A stretch of DNA of 64,000 nucleotides, taken from assembly GCA_030656145.1 (NCBI GenBank), contig JAUSOF010000083.1, positions 1 through 64,000 on the forward strand, read 5' to 3'. Positions 43,412 to 52,119 of the stretch are shown here, piece after piece. The notes beneath the pieces are model-generated. The model was given only the letters and a program-made list of their open reading frames with translations, did not search any database and had not been told where the DNA came from. The number at the start of each line of letters is the position of its first letter. The first letter of the stretch is position 1. The stretch comes from Pseudomonas sp. GTDB lineage: Bacteria; Pseudomonadota; Gammaproteobacteria; Pseudomonadales; Pseudomonadaceae. Position numbers and translations under genes: made by a program.

Positions 43412-43459
43412 CTCAGAGTCGGCCTAAAGGATTTTTGACATGCACCTAGTCGGATATGT

Positions 43460-44281
43460 CTATCCCAGGTGCTCATCCAGATCCGCCGGCAAGGTTATTT
43501 GGTAGGTCGGGTTCAAGTGTCCCCCTGGGACCAAGCAGCGCTTTCCCTTGCCGAGATACACACCCTCCAGCGAGACATGAGCCAGCCAGGCATGCTGGTG
43601 ACGTTCGGCAAGTGCTAGGAATAACCGCTTGGCCTTTATGCTGGTGCAATGCTGCAGCAGCATGCTGACCCGCTGGGGGCGCAAGGTATCTGCACCTTGC
43701 ATCAGCGCATCGACCTCATAGACGAGTGATGAGTCCGAAACTCCATCACATAACTCCAGCATGGCACGTTCGGGCGTTGCGAAGACCACACGACCAAGAT
43801 CGCCATCGACGTCTATCCACTCGAGTCCTAGCGCTCGAAGCTTCTCATCTGTCGCGTCAGCATTGAATGGCGGTGCAGTCAGATCGAATGGGCTTTTCCC
43901 GCAGACTACTATCCTGCTCTTGAGCGGCAACTTGTCCACCCATCCTGGAACACCGTCGACCCCATACAGCGTTACAGTCTCGGAATCCCCCAGTCGAAGG
44001 TAGTGCTCGTGCCCGTACCAGGCTAAAGCAAAGCGCCCACCGACATACAGGGGCAGTCCTTCACCCTCCTGCAACGCTCGTACGACACCGGACCAACTAA
44101 GTCGTCCGCCTTTACGCAGGTACACCCCGCGCGCAGGGGAGTCCAGCCAGCCGCTCGCGACGTACCGCGAAACGAGGCTACTGCCATAGCTACGAGCCTT
44201 GAGCCAGCGACTTGTGACCAGAGTCCTGTCGCTGAGTCCCGCAAGCAGAGATTTTAACTTTTCTGATTTTTGCACACTCAT
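43460..44281 (-). CDS. AbiEi-type antitoxin/autorepressor, without its toxin
   Basis: A 273-residue protein with an N-terminal winged helix (VTSRWLKARSYGSSLVSRYVA) and the AbiEi C-terminal domain (GGRFALAWYGHEHYL, TPERAMLELCDG). AbiEi is the antitoxin of the type IV AbiE phage-defence system and represses its operon through inverted repeats. ATG 44281 is chosen; a TTG-led extension (9 bases) is possible. The AbiEii nucleotidyltransferase gene that should follow is absent: only about 250 bases separate it from higA. The upstream region has paired operators. Confidence 0.83.
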   Translation of the reverse strand: MSVQKSEKLKSLLAGLSDRTLVTSRWLKARSYGSSLVSRYVASGWLDSPARGVYLRKGGRLSWSGVVRALQEGEGLPLYVGGRFALAWYGHEHYLRLGDSETVTLYGVDGVPGWVDKLPLKSRIVVCGKSPFDLTAPPFNADATDEKLRALGLEWIDVDGDLGRVVFATPERAMLELCDGVSDSSLVYEVDALMQGADTLRPQRVSMLLQHCTSIKAKRLFLALAERHQHAWLAHVSLEGVYLGKGKRCLVPGGHLNPTYQITLPADLDEHLG

Positions 44282-44362
44282 AGTGAGCAAAATATGATTT
44301 ATTTAAACCAAACGCAAGCCATTGGTTTATATAAGCAAAAAATAACTCACTCATAGTGAGCA
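44275..44362. promoter_or_regulatory. abiEi operator region
   Basis: The 15-mer CACTCATAGTGAGCA occurs at 44275-44289 (over the abiEi start codon) and again at 44348-44362, each with CTCA-TAG-TGAG symmetry. Between them TAAACCAA (44304-44311) and TTGGTTTA (44322-44329) form another inverted repeat. The AT-rich sequence between holds the promoter. AbiEi is known to bind such inverted repeats cooperatively. Confidence 0.7.
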
Positions 44363-44527
44363 TTTATAACAAAAACTAAACCAACGGGATGCTCAGGCAC
44401 CCACTCCACCGGTGTAATGGCACCCCTGACCCACGCACACCTACGCCCCCATTTTCTACAGCTGGTTTTCATCATGACCTCTGCCTCTTAGGCTGCGAAT
44501 AGGATAATCAATGAGGCACGTGGAGTG

Positions 44528-44800
44528 ATGAAGACACTGTTTTTGCTAATGACTCAATACGACGGACAAGCTGTCATCCCCATCGACTGGGTTTGCCGCG
44601 ACTTTCTTGGATTGTCGGTGGACAAGTTCAAACGCAAAAGGCTCATGGGTGAGATTGATCTGCCGGTAGTGCGCCTCGGCGCAAACTCCCAGAAGGCAAA
44701 CCTTGGAATACACCTCGAGGATCTCGCTGCCTATATCGACAGGCAGCGAGCGGCAGCGATCAAAGAAAGGGATCAGTTGACGGGACGGCGCTTAGCCTGA
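44528..44800 (+). CDS. prtN: PrtN-family activator
   Basis: A 90-residue protein starting MKTLFLLMTQYDGQAVIPID. The family includes PrtN, activator of pyocin genes, and has an excisionase-like winged HTH (LSVDKFKRKRLMGEIDLP). Beside an integrase in a genomic island it is more likely an excision/regulation factor than a pyocin activator; no pyocin genes are here. The 3' end overlaps the convergent integrase gene by 28 bases. Confidence 0.85.
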   Translation: MKTLFLLMTQYDGQAVIPIDWVCRDFLGLSVDKFKRKRLMGEIDLPVVRLGANSQKANLGIHLEDLAAYIDRQRAAAIKERDQLTGRRLA

Positions 44801-45951
44801 ACCGCCCTGGCCAAGCCAGGATCAGCCTCACTTGGCACCCGAGCCCCAAGCTCTACAGGGGCGGCGATGATCTTGCCCAGCCAAGTCCATTCCTTGTATG
44901 GATCCCCTCGACCATTCAAATGCGTATACCGACGCATTGAGTTCCAGTCACGATGCCCAGAAACACTGGCTACGCGAGGAATATCCCAGTCCATCTCAAA
45001 CAACCGACTCACACCATCATGGCGAAGGTCATGGAAATGCAGGTCTTTGATCTCGAGGAACTTGCAGGTACGGGTAAAGGAAGCCGAAATTGAGTCCGAG
45101 CAATAGGGGAAGATCTCTCGGCACGATTTAGGCATGCTCTGCAGGATCTTCCAGGCTTCATCCGGCAGATGACACCAGACGTTGTTGCCGATCTTCTGCC
45201 CAGGATTCTTCATATCCCTGACGAGAACCGACTGGCGTTGCTCATCCAGGTCTTCCCAACGAATCCTGGTGATTTCCTCCTGCCGACGGGTCGAGAAGAT
45301 CGCGAAGGCGATCACCTTGGGCATGTGGATAGCGCTAGGTCTACGGTCTTGTAGCTCAAAGAAGCAGGAAAGTAGCTTATCCAGTTCGTCCTTGCTCGGC
45401 CGCCGATCACGCTCGCGGCTCCGACTGACCATACCCAGCTTGCGCAGAACCTTGCGGGCATCACTCATCGCGACTGAATCGACCTCATAGCCCCAAGCAG
45501 GCCTGGCAACACCCATCACCGCCCCCAAGTGCGAAAGGTCATTGCCGACAGTCTGAGCTTGCACGCCGCCGCCCTCCTTGCTTATGCGCCACTGCGCATA
45601 CTCGACCAATTTCTGACTTGTCAGCTCGCTATCAAGGACACCGCCCAACCAAGTCTCACTGATCGCGCACAAGGTCGCACGCTTAGTCTTGCCCAGCGGC
45701 CGGATCCTTTCGTACTCCTCAAGGTAGCGCGCGATGATGTTCTTGAGCGGCACGGCCTTACGTGACGCGCTATCGAGAGCGCCAGGTTGTGCCAGCTCAG
45801 CCTCCCGCCTGGTCATCCAGGCACGGGCCACCTGTTTTCGGTCGAACGATTGGCTTTCTTGGTAGACTATTACCCCTTTTCGTCGCAACCGAATCTGGGC
45901 CGTGTACTTGACCTGCCCGCTTTTGTTCAAGCGCTTAGTGATCGTTCCCAC
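44773..45951 (-). CDS. int: Tyrosine integrase of the dusA-integrating type
   Basis: A 392-residue site-specific recombinase with an N-terminal arm-binding domain (MGTITKRLNKSGQVKYT), a SAM-like core-binding domain and the catalytic domain: Arg in STRRQEEITRI, His-x-x-Arg in HDLRHDGVSR, His in SGHRDW, Tyr in MRRYTHL. It integrates and excises the element. GTG 45951 is preferred because GGAGGTGA lies 8 bases upstream; GTG 45960 overlaps that site. Its promoter end faces dusA 110 bases away, as in islands that use the 5' end of dusA. Confidence 0.92.
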   Translation of the reverse strand: MGTITKRLNKSGQVKYTAQIRLRRKGVIVYQESQSFDRKQVARAWMTRREAELAQPGALDSASRKAVPLKNIIARYLEEYERIRPLGKTKRATLCAISETWLGGVLDSELTSQKLVEYAQWRISKEGGGVQAQTVGNDLSHLGAVMGVARPAWGYEVDSVAMSDARKVLRKLGMVSRSRERDRRPSKDELDKLLSCFFELQDRRPSAIHMPKVIAFAIFSTRRQEEITRIRWEDLDEQRQSVLVRDMKNPGQKIGNNVWCHLPDEAWKILQSMPKSCREIFPYCSDSISASFTRTCKFLEIKDLHFHDLRHDGVSRLFEMDWDIPRVASVSGHRDWNSMRRYTHLNGRGDPYKEWTWLGKIIAAPVELGARVPSEADPGLARAVQAKRRPVN

Positions 45952-45962
45952 TGCGCTCACCT

Positions 45963-46003
45963 CCAGTGCTAAAAGCTGATCATCCAGTGCTAAATTTTAG
46001 CAC
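45963..46003. promoter_or_regulatory. Repeats between int and dusA (integrase arm sites or operator)
   Basis: CCAGTGCTAAA occurs at 45963-45973 and again at 45984-45994. GTGCTAAA-T-TTTAGCAC (45987-46003) is a near-perfect palindrome that includes the second copy. They lie directly before the integrase gene, where arm-type binding sites and autoregulatory operators occur. Confidence 0.55.
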
Positions 46004-46060
46004 CAAGCTTGCGAAAACAGGCAAAAACAAGCTTTTTCGGCCACCAATTGACATGAACTG

Positions 46061-47071
46061 ATGCCCCTAGAATCAGCCTCAGACCCAACAAACACGCCAC
46101 CTACAGTGTCTCGACGCTTCTCCGTTGCGCCGATGATGGATTGGACGGACAGGCACTGTCGCTTTTTTCTGCGTCAGCTATCGCAGAACGCCCTGCTGTA
46201 TACCGAGATGGTCACCACTGGCGCCCTGCTGCATGGCGATACAGCGCGTTTTCTGCGCCATAGCGCGGCGGAATACCCACTGGCACTGCAGCTGGGAGGC
46301 AGCGTGCCGGCAGATCTGGCGGCCTGTGCCAAGCTGGCACAGGAGGCGGACTATAACGAGGTCAATCTCAACGTCGGCTGCCCCAGCGATCGGGTGCAGA
46401 ACAATATGATTGGCGCCTGCCTGATGGGCCATCCGCAGTTGGTCGCCGACTGTGTCAAGGCCATGCAGGATGCGGTGAGCATTCCGGTGACGGTCAAGCA
46501 CCGCATCGGCATCAATGGCCGTGACAGCTATGCGCAGCTGTGCGATTTCGTCGGTACGCTGCGCGATGCCGGCTGCCAGAGCTTTACCGTACATGCGCGC
46601 ATCGCCATTCTCGAAGGCCTGTCACCCAAGGAAAACCGCGATGTACCGCCACTGCGCTACGACATCGTCGCGCAGATCAAGCGCGACTTTCCAGACCTGC
46701 AGATCATCCTCAATGGCGGCATCAAGACCCTGGAGCAATGCCAGGAGCACCTGCAGACCTTCGATGGCGTGATGCTGGGTCGCGAGGCTTACCACAATCC
46801 TTACCTGCTGGCGCAGGTCGATCAACAGCTGTTCGGCTCGCTGGCACCGGCGCTCAGCCGGTTAGAGGCGATGCAGTCGATGCGCGGCTATATCGCCGCG
46901 CACCTGGCCGAGGGCGGCAGCATGCACCACATCACCCGCCACATGCTTGGCCTGGCCCAGGGGTTCAATGGTGCACGGCGCTTTCGTCAGCTCCTGTCGG
47001 TGGATATTCACCAGACCAGCGAGCCCCTGGCGCTATTCGATCAAGCGGCGCAATTGCTGCAAGGGCGCTGA
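46061..47071 (+). CDS. dusA: tRNA-dihydrouridine synthase A
   Basis: A 336-residue FMN enzyme that reduces uridines 20/20a in the tRNA D-loop. VAPMMDWTDRHCR near residue 23, the catalytic Cys in NVGCPSDRVQ and the FMN-phosphate site GGIKTLEQC are all present. The 5' end of dusA is a known attachment site for genomic islands, and the ICE integrase lies just upstream. The first 20 or so codons, and the promoter, may come from the element. ATG 46061 has only a weak ribosome site. Confidence 0.95.
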   Translation: MPLESASDPTNTPPTVSRRFSVAPMMDWTDRHCRFFLRQLSQNALLYTEMVTTGALLHGDTARFLRHSAAEYPLALQLGGSVPADLAACAKLAQEADYNEVNLNVGCPSDRVQNNMIGACLMGHPQLVADCVKAMQDAVSIPVTVKHRIGINGRDSYAQLCDFVGTLRDAGCQSFTVHARIAILEGLSPKENRDVPPLRYDIVAQIKRDFPDLQIILNGGIKTLEQCQEHLQTFDGVMLGREAYHNPYLLAQVDQQLFGSLAPALSRLEAMQSMRGYIAAHLAEGGSMHHITRHMLGLAQGFNGARRFRQLLSVDIHQTSEPLALFDQAAQLLQGR

Positions 47072-47112
47072 CTCGGGTAAGGTCATGGCATCAGTAACGA
47101 TAAGGCCAGGTC

Positions 47113-48039
47113 ATGACTTCCAAGCTGGATCAACTCAAGCAGTTCACCACGGTGGTCGCCGATACCGGCGACCTCGATGCTATCGCCCGCATGCAGCCGG
47201 TCGATGCCACTACCAATCCTTCACTGCTACTCAAAGCCGCCGCCATGCCCGGCTACGCTCAGCTACTGAAGAATGCAGTCAGCACCAGCCAGGGTGACCT
47301 GGGTCTGGCCTGCGACCGCTTCGGCGTAACAGTCGGCCAGGAAATTCTCAAGATCATCCCGGGTCGCATTTCTACTGAAGTCGATGCTCGCCTGTCCTTC
47401 GATACCGAGGCTACCCTACGCCGTGCCGAGCGCTTGATTGACCTGTATGACCAGGCCGGCATCGGCCGCGAACGGGTGCTGATCAAGATCGCCTCGACCT
47501 GGGAAGGTATCCGCGCCGCCGAGCAACTGGAAAAAGCCGGCATCCAGTGCAACCTCACGCTGCTGTTTTCCTTCGCCCAGGCCCAGGCCTGCGCCGATGC
47601 CGGGGTGTTCCTGATCTCGCCGTTCGTGGGCAGGATCTACGACTGGTACAAAAAGGCTGAAGCGCGTGATTTCGCCGGCGCAGAAGATCCAGGCGTGCAG
47701 TCGGTGACACGTATCTATAACTACTACAAGGCTAATGGCTACAAGACCGTGGTAATGGGCGCCAGCTTCCGCAACATTGGCCAGATTGAGCAATTAGCCG
47801 GCTGCGACCGCCTGACCATTAGCCCGGAACTGCTGCAGCAACTGGCCGATGACCAGGCTCCGCTCGAACGCAAACTTAGCAGCGGCCAGCCCGCCGAAGC
47901 CCGACAAAGCCTTGAACAGAGCCAGTTCCGCTGGGCGATGAACGAAGACCCGATGTCCACCGAAAAACTCGCCGAAGGCATTCGCCAATTCGCGCGCGAC
48001 CAGGAAAAACTGGAAAAACTGCTCACCGACATCGCCTGA
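47113..48039 (+). CDS. tal: Transaldolase
   Basis: A 308-residue transaldolase B-type enzyme of the pentose-phosphate pathway. [14 protein letters not shown] near the N-terminus, the Schiff-base Lys in [11 protein letters not shown] and the [12 protein letters not shown] segment are conserved. It follows dusA in the order usual for Pseudomonas. An AAGGCCAGG site precedes the start. Confidence 0.96.
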   Translation: MTSKLDQLKQFTTVVADTGDLDAIARMQPVDATTNPSLLLKAAAMPGYAQLLKNAVSTSQGDLGLACDRFGVTVGQEILKIIPGRISTEVDARLSFDTEATLRRAERLIDLYDQAGIGRERVLIKIASTWEGIRAAEQLEKAGIQCNLTLLFSFAQAQACADAGVFLISPFVGRIYDWYKKAEARDFAGAEDPGVQSVTRIYNYYKANGYKTVVMGASFRNIGQIEQLAGCDRLTISPELLQQLADDQAPLERKLSSGQPAEARQSLEQSQFRWAMNEDPMSTEKLAEGIRQFARDQEKLEKLLTDIA

Positions 48040-48120
48040 ATGCAATACGGGGCGCCGATTCTCATCGCGCGCCCCGCCAGTTTTGACAGCCTATAGTTTT
48101 CTTACAAACCCTAAGGTCGA

Positions 48121-48615
48121 TCAGTGATGTTCTAACGCACTGACCAAGTCATGAAAGGCTTCGCGATTAGAGTCATTCAGGTCCATCAAGATACGATGCG
48201 CCTCTAGCACCTTGGCTCGCACCACCTCTTCCGATTGGTCCTGAGATGGCAGGTCGTCGAGACAGTCCGGACATGGAATTGGCGTATCGACAATATTGAA
48301 CACCTGATCGAAACCCATCGACTGCAGTAGCCGGGTGATGTCCGGGTGGGTTGTCACTACGGTCGGTAACAAGCCAATTTTCTGCCTGGAGAGAATCGAC
48401 AGCTTAGCCAGCAGGCCCAGGGTAGTGCTGTCGATACTGCGCGTCTCGGTCAGGTCAATAACGATGGCGGAGAAATTCAGCGCGGTAAAAATCTTTTCAA
48501 TCGTGGAATCCAGCGCCGAACACAGGGTCAGGCGCACTTCACCGACAAACTTCAGTATGAAGGTACCATCTTGTTCGGCGAACTGGATTCTACCGGGGCT
48601 CATCCCAAGGTTCAT
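48121..48615 (-). CDS. STAS-domain anti-anti-sigma factor
   Basis: A 164-residue protein with a STAS domain: LDSTIEKIFTALNFSAIVID and the phosphorylatable Ser region SIDSTTLGLLAK. It is coupled (4-base overlap) to the PP2C response regulator upstream, which would dephosphorylate it. The pair corresponds by position to P. aeruginosa PA2797/PA2798. It probably releases a partner from an anti-sigma factor. The C-terminal 55 residues with CPDC lie outside the STAS fold. Confidence 0.88.
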   Translation of the reverse strand: MNLGMSPGRIQFAEQDGTFILKFVGEVRLTLCSALDSTIEKIFTALNFSAIVIDLTETRSIDSTTLGLLAKLSILSRQKIGLLPTVVTTHPDITRLLQSMGFDQVFNIVDTPIPCPDCLDDLPSQDQSEEVVRAKVLEAHRILMDLNDSNREAFHDLVSALEHH

Positions 48616-49796
48616 GCAAGGTTCCTGCTTAACACCAGCAAGGCAATATCATCCGGCATATCCGCCAGCTTGGCCAGCCCAAACACTTTCCGCAAACCGT
48701 CCAGGGTTCCACCCGCCGAGCTGATCAAACGGGGTAGCGCGAGTTCTTTTTCGTACAAGGTGTCACCCGGCAGCAGATCAAGAATGCCATCAGATAACAG
48801 CGTCAAACTGAACGAGTCAGGTAATTGAAGCACATGATCGCTGTACTCGGCCTCATCGAACAAACCGACCGGTAGACCACGCCCCGTGAGGTAGTGCGCT
48901 TCACCTTCGCTGTACAGCACTGGCAGCGGTAGATGCCCTCCGACACTGTAAGTCAATTGGCCCAGCTGCTCGTCAATCACCCCGCCCAGCATGGTGACAT
49001 GCTTGCCCAGCTTGCAATTGATCAAGCCACGGTTGATATGACCAAGGACTTCCGAAGGCTTGAACTCCGGAAAACTGCCATTGCGTCTTAACTCATACAG
49101 CAGGCGGGTGGTCATGAACTTCAGCAGCACGGTCACGAATGCCGAAGAAGCACCATGCCCAGATACGTCCGCGAGATAAAAGGCGATACGGCGCTCATCG
49201 ACACGAAAGTAGTCGACAAAATCCCCGGACAAATAGAGTGACGGAATGATCTGGTGAGCGAACTGCAATCCATCGGCGTGCCAGGGAGTGACAGGCAGCA
49301 TGTTCATCTGTACTTGCCGACCCGCGTTCTGGTCTTCCTGCAGCAGATGCAAACTGGCTTGCAGCTCGCGATTGGCCGCCTCCAGTTGCTCCCGGTAACG
49401 CTGGTTCTCAAGACGCAGATGAACACGGTCCAGCGCACGGCGAACCGAATGCTCGAGAACTGCCAGATCTTCCAGGGGTTTTATCAGATAATCGGCGGCG
49501 CCAAGACGCAAGGCTTCGACCGCATCATTCATCACGCCGGCACCCGAAACCACGATAATCGGGGTTTCGACCTGCAGCTGGTTGATCCGCCGAATCAGCT
49601 CAAGACCGTCGACCTGCGGCATGCGCAAATCGCAGATCACTACGTCAGGCTGTTCGCGCTGGAAAACCTCGAAGCCTTCCAAGCCATTGCAGGCTTGCAG
49701 AACATTGAAGCCGCTGTCTTCCAAGTAGGCCGCGAGACTCGCACGCACCACTTCGTCGTCATCGATAATCAACAGCGTGGCACTGGTTTTGAGCAT
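48612..49796 (-). CDS. RssB-like response regulator with PP2C phosphatase output
   Basis: A 394-residue protein: receiver domain (IIDDDEVVRAS; phospho-Asp in VVICDLRMPQVDG), coiled-coil linker (RLENQRYREQLEAANREL) and a PPM/PP2C-SpoIIE phosphatase domain (FYLADVSGHGASSAFV; LLSDGILDL). Phosphorylation should switch the phosphatase, which acts on the STAS protein encoded downstream. ATG 49796 starts directly before the receiver domain. Confidence 0.92.
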   Translation of the reverse strand: MLKTSATLLIIDDDEVVRASLAAYLEDSGFNVLQACNGLEGFEVFQREQPDVVICDLRMPQVDGLELIRRINQLQVETPIIVVSGAGVMNDAVEALRLGAADYLIKPLEDLAVLEHSVRRALDRVHLRLENQRYREQLEAANRELQASLHLLQEDQNAGRQVQMNMLPVTPWHADGLQFAHQIIPSLYLSGDFVDYFRVDERRIAFYLADVSGHGASSAFVTVLLKFMTTRLLYELRRNGSFPEFKPSEVLGHINRGLINCKLGKHVTMLGGVIDEQLGQLTYSVGGHLPLPVLYSEGEAHYLTGRGLPVGLFDEAEYSDHVLQLPDSFSLTLLSDGILDLLPGDTLYEKELALPRLISSAGGTLDGLRKVFGLAKLADMPDDIALLVLSRNLA

Positions 49797-50013
49797 TAGA
49801 TATCCAGGCAAACTGCGCCGGGGCAAGGCTGGGCAGAAACGCCAGGCCATTGGCCTGTGCGCACGTACTCGGTTGGTCTCAAGCCGCTGACGGTACTCCC
49901 ATACGCACCTCGATTCAAGCTTAGGCCACTCATCGCTGCGCGACTTTACACCTCAAATCGACGAAGGTTATAAGGAAGCACAGGAGAACCCTACAACAAA
50001 GAGGATAGCGTCC

Positions 50014-50313
50014 ATGAGCAATAGTAATCACGATTACAGTGAAAAGCGCGATTACATCCGTATGCGGCTGGAAGCACCAGTGACCGTACAGCATGCCGGA
50101 AGGGAAATCCCCTCGCTGTGCCTCGACCTATCGAGTACCGGCATGCAGCTGGAAGTCGAGTGCACGCTGAAAGTGGGGGACAAGATCAAGGTGCATATCG
50201 CCTCTGACCACAATCAGCTCAAAGGACTGATTGCCGAAGCCGAGGTGGTTCGTGTCACCGATCTCGACAACGGTCGCCAGAACCTGGGCCTGGCGATTTT
50301 ATCGATGAGTTGA
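50014..50313 (+). CDS. PilZ-domain protein
   Basis: A 99-residue single-domain c-di-GMP receptor. The two binding motifs are intact: KRDYIRMRL (RxxxR) and DLSSTGMQL (DxSxxG). It is divergent from the RssB-like gene and convergent with mlaA, sharing a terminator. With two diguanylate cyclases in the window, it is a possible effector, but partners cannot be assigned. Confidence 0.93.
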   Translation: MSNSNHDYSEKRDYIRMRLEAPVTVQHAGREIPSLCLDLSSTGMQLEVECTLKVGDKIKVHIASDHNQLKGLIAEAEVVRVTDLDNGRQNLGLAILSMS

Positions 50314-50336
50314 GTCCGCACAACCCTATACGCAAA

Positions 50337-50360
50337 CAGGCGACCAAAGATGGTCGCCTG
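50337..50360. terminator. Shared hairpin between PilZ gene and mlaA
   Basis: CAGGCGACCA (50337-50346) pairs perfectly with TGGTCGCCTG (50351-50360) around AAGA, between the convergent stops. Confidence 0.7.
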
Positions 50361-50389
50361 CATCAACGTATTGCGCACACGCCCGGCAA

Positions 50390-51091
50390 TCAGAAGTCGT
50401 CTTCAACATCACCGTCGCGCACCTTGAACTCACGGTTCTGCAGGTAAGCGTTACGAATGAAGATGTATTTGTCGCCACTGATCATTCGCTCAGCCGACAG
50501 CAAATTGGCGCGGGTATCGATAACGTCTAGACCGCGCGTGACGTTACGGGTCGGCACGTGCCCCATATAGCGGTATGGCTGGAGCAGGCTGTCCGGCACC
50601 TTACTGAAGGTGTCGCGCACCGTACTGGGACCGAGCAAGGGCAGCACTACATAAGGACCGCTGCCCAGCCCCCAAGCGCCAAAGGTCTGACCAAAGTCTT
50701 CGTCATTGCGCTGCAGGCCCATTTCCTTGGCCACGTCGAAGAAGCCTAGTACGCCAAAGGTGGTGTTGAATATCACCCGACTGGTGTCAACGCCGGCGTC
50801 GTGTAGCTTGCCTTGCAACACGTTGTTAGCCAGATTGCCGACATCGCCGATATTGCCGAAGACGTTACGCACGCCGTCTTCCAGAAACTGCGGGGTTACT
50901 GCCTGGTAGCCCTGCGCCAGGGGCTTGAGCGCATAGGTGTCAACCGTGTCATTGAAGCGAAAGATCGTGCGATTGAAGCCTTGCCACGGGTCATCCTCAG
51001 CGCCCTGAGCCACCAGCGGAAGCAGTACCAGGCTGGTACAGGCAAAAAATCGGCCCAGCCGATCGATCCAGTTCGCACCGATTACAGGCAT
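50390..51091 (-). CDS. mlaA: MlaA (VacJ) phospholipid-transport protein
   Basis: A 233-residue protein with a signal peptide (cut near VAQGA, residue 25) and the MlaA domain: DDPWQGFNRTIFRFNDTVD, LGFFDVAKEMGL, GSGPYVVLPLLGPSTVRD. MlaA removes misplaced phospholipids from the outer leaflet of the outer membrane together with porin and MlaC. No lipobox Cys is at the cleavage point, unlike E. coli MlaA. ATG 51091 has an AAGGAGAGACC site. Confidence 0.94.
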   Translation of the reverse strand: MPVIGANWIDRLGRFFACTSLVLLPLVAQGAEDDPWQGFNRTIFRFNDTVDTYALKPLAQGYQAVTPQFLEDGVRNVFGNIGDVGNLANNVLQGKLHDAGVDTSRVIFNTTFGVLGFFDVAKEMGLQRNDEDFGQTFGAWGLGSGPYVVLPLLGPSTVRDTFSKVPDSLLQPYRYMGHVPTRNVTRGLDVIDTRANLLSAERMISGDKYIFIRNAYLQNREFKVRDGDVEDDF

Positions 51092-51396
51092 TAGGGGTCT
51101 CTCCTTGAGAAAAGTTGTAGGCGGCTGCAGGGCAGCCATAAAGGTCGCCAGTATAAAGCCTGATGCCGCCAAATAGGCAGCCAGGAAAGATCGCAAAGTG
51201 CAAGAAAACACCTGACCCAAGGTAGCTCACCCCTCGCCCTGCGGGCGCTGGCAACCATCATGAGCACCGATTGATCGAACGCCAAGCGCTACCCCAGAAG
51301 GATCGAGCGCCCTTGTCGCCGGCTGTCACAACTGCTTCATCACATTGTCACAAGCAGCCTGCAAACTGGACACGATCAACTCAAGGATGACCCCCT
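51092..51396. other. Intergenic region, divergent promoters of mlaA and the HAD gene
   Basis: About 305 bases with no supported gene. It must hold the two divergent promoters. Nothing else stands out. Confidence 0.4.
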
Positions 51397-52119
51397 ATGT
51401 CAGCCGCCCCTCCCGTCTTCAGTGCATTGCTTTTCGGTTTATCTGGCTGCCTGGTGGACTTTGGCGCACGTACATTGCCTGCGACCATGCAGCGCCTGTA
51501 CCCGCAATGCCGCGACGAACAAATCTACGTCACAGCTACCGCTCTGGAACAACAGCTGGGCCGCATGCCTAGTAGAGACGAGCGACAGGCTTTTGAGCAG
51601 GCCTTGAGTGAGACAGCCTGCGAGCATGCCAAACCCACCCCTGGGGCAATGGAGCAGCTGCAACACCTGCATCAGCAAAATGTGCCCTGCGCCTGGATCG
51701 ATGAACTGCCTTGCGACGCCAGCATTGCCCTGGCAACACCACTGCCCGGCTGGCTCGCCGCAGCACCGAACAGGGCTGCACGAGCCTGGCCGGCGCCGGA
51801 TGCCTGCTGGCAGGCGCTGACGGACTTGCAAGTAGCGCAACTCGATGGCTGCGTGCTGATCAGTGGCGAGCCGCGCCTGCTCCAGACCGGCCTCAATGCA
51901 GGCCTGTGGACCATCGGGCTGGCGGCCTGCGGATCACTCTGCAGCCACGCACCAGCAGCCTGGCAGGCTCTTGCCTTAGCCGAGCGCGACCGCCTGCGCA
52001 CTCAGGCAACCTTGACCCTGTATCGCCTCGGCGTGCATGCAGTAATCGATCAACTGACCGAACTCGGCCCCTGCCTCGCCGACCTCAGTGCACGCCGGCA
52101 CAAGGGCGAAAAACCCTGA
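51397..52119 (+). CDS. HAD-superfamily protein, phosphonoacetaldehyde-hydrolase-like, nucleophile missing
   Basis: A 240-residue protein that aligns in pattern with PhnX-like HAD hydrolases. The first motif, normally F-D-x-x-G-T-x-x-D-F-G with Asp as nucleophile, reads LFGLSGCLVDFGA, so the Asp is Gly14 and the enzyme is probably not a phosphatase. The position beside mlaA and DUF4404-queF matches P. aeruginosa PA2803, so it is conserved in place. A binding or regulatory role is possible. Confidence 0.75.
   Translation: MSAAPPVFSALLFGLSGCLVDFGARTLPATMQRLYPQCRDEQIYVTATALEQQLGRMPSRDERQAFEQALSETACEHAKPTPGAMEQLQHLHQQNVPCAWIDELPCDASIALATPLPGWLAAAPNRAARAWPAPDACWQALTDLQVAQLDGCVLISGEPRLLQTGLNAGLWTIGLAACGSLCSHAPAAWQALALAERDRLRTQATLTLYRLGVHAVIDQLTELGPCLADLSARRHKGEKP

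Noticed and set aside
44528..44800. Pyocin activation locus
   Set aside because: The PrtN-like gene has no prtR or pyocin structural genes nearby, so a pyocin island is not called.
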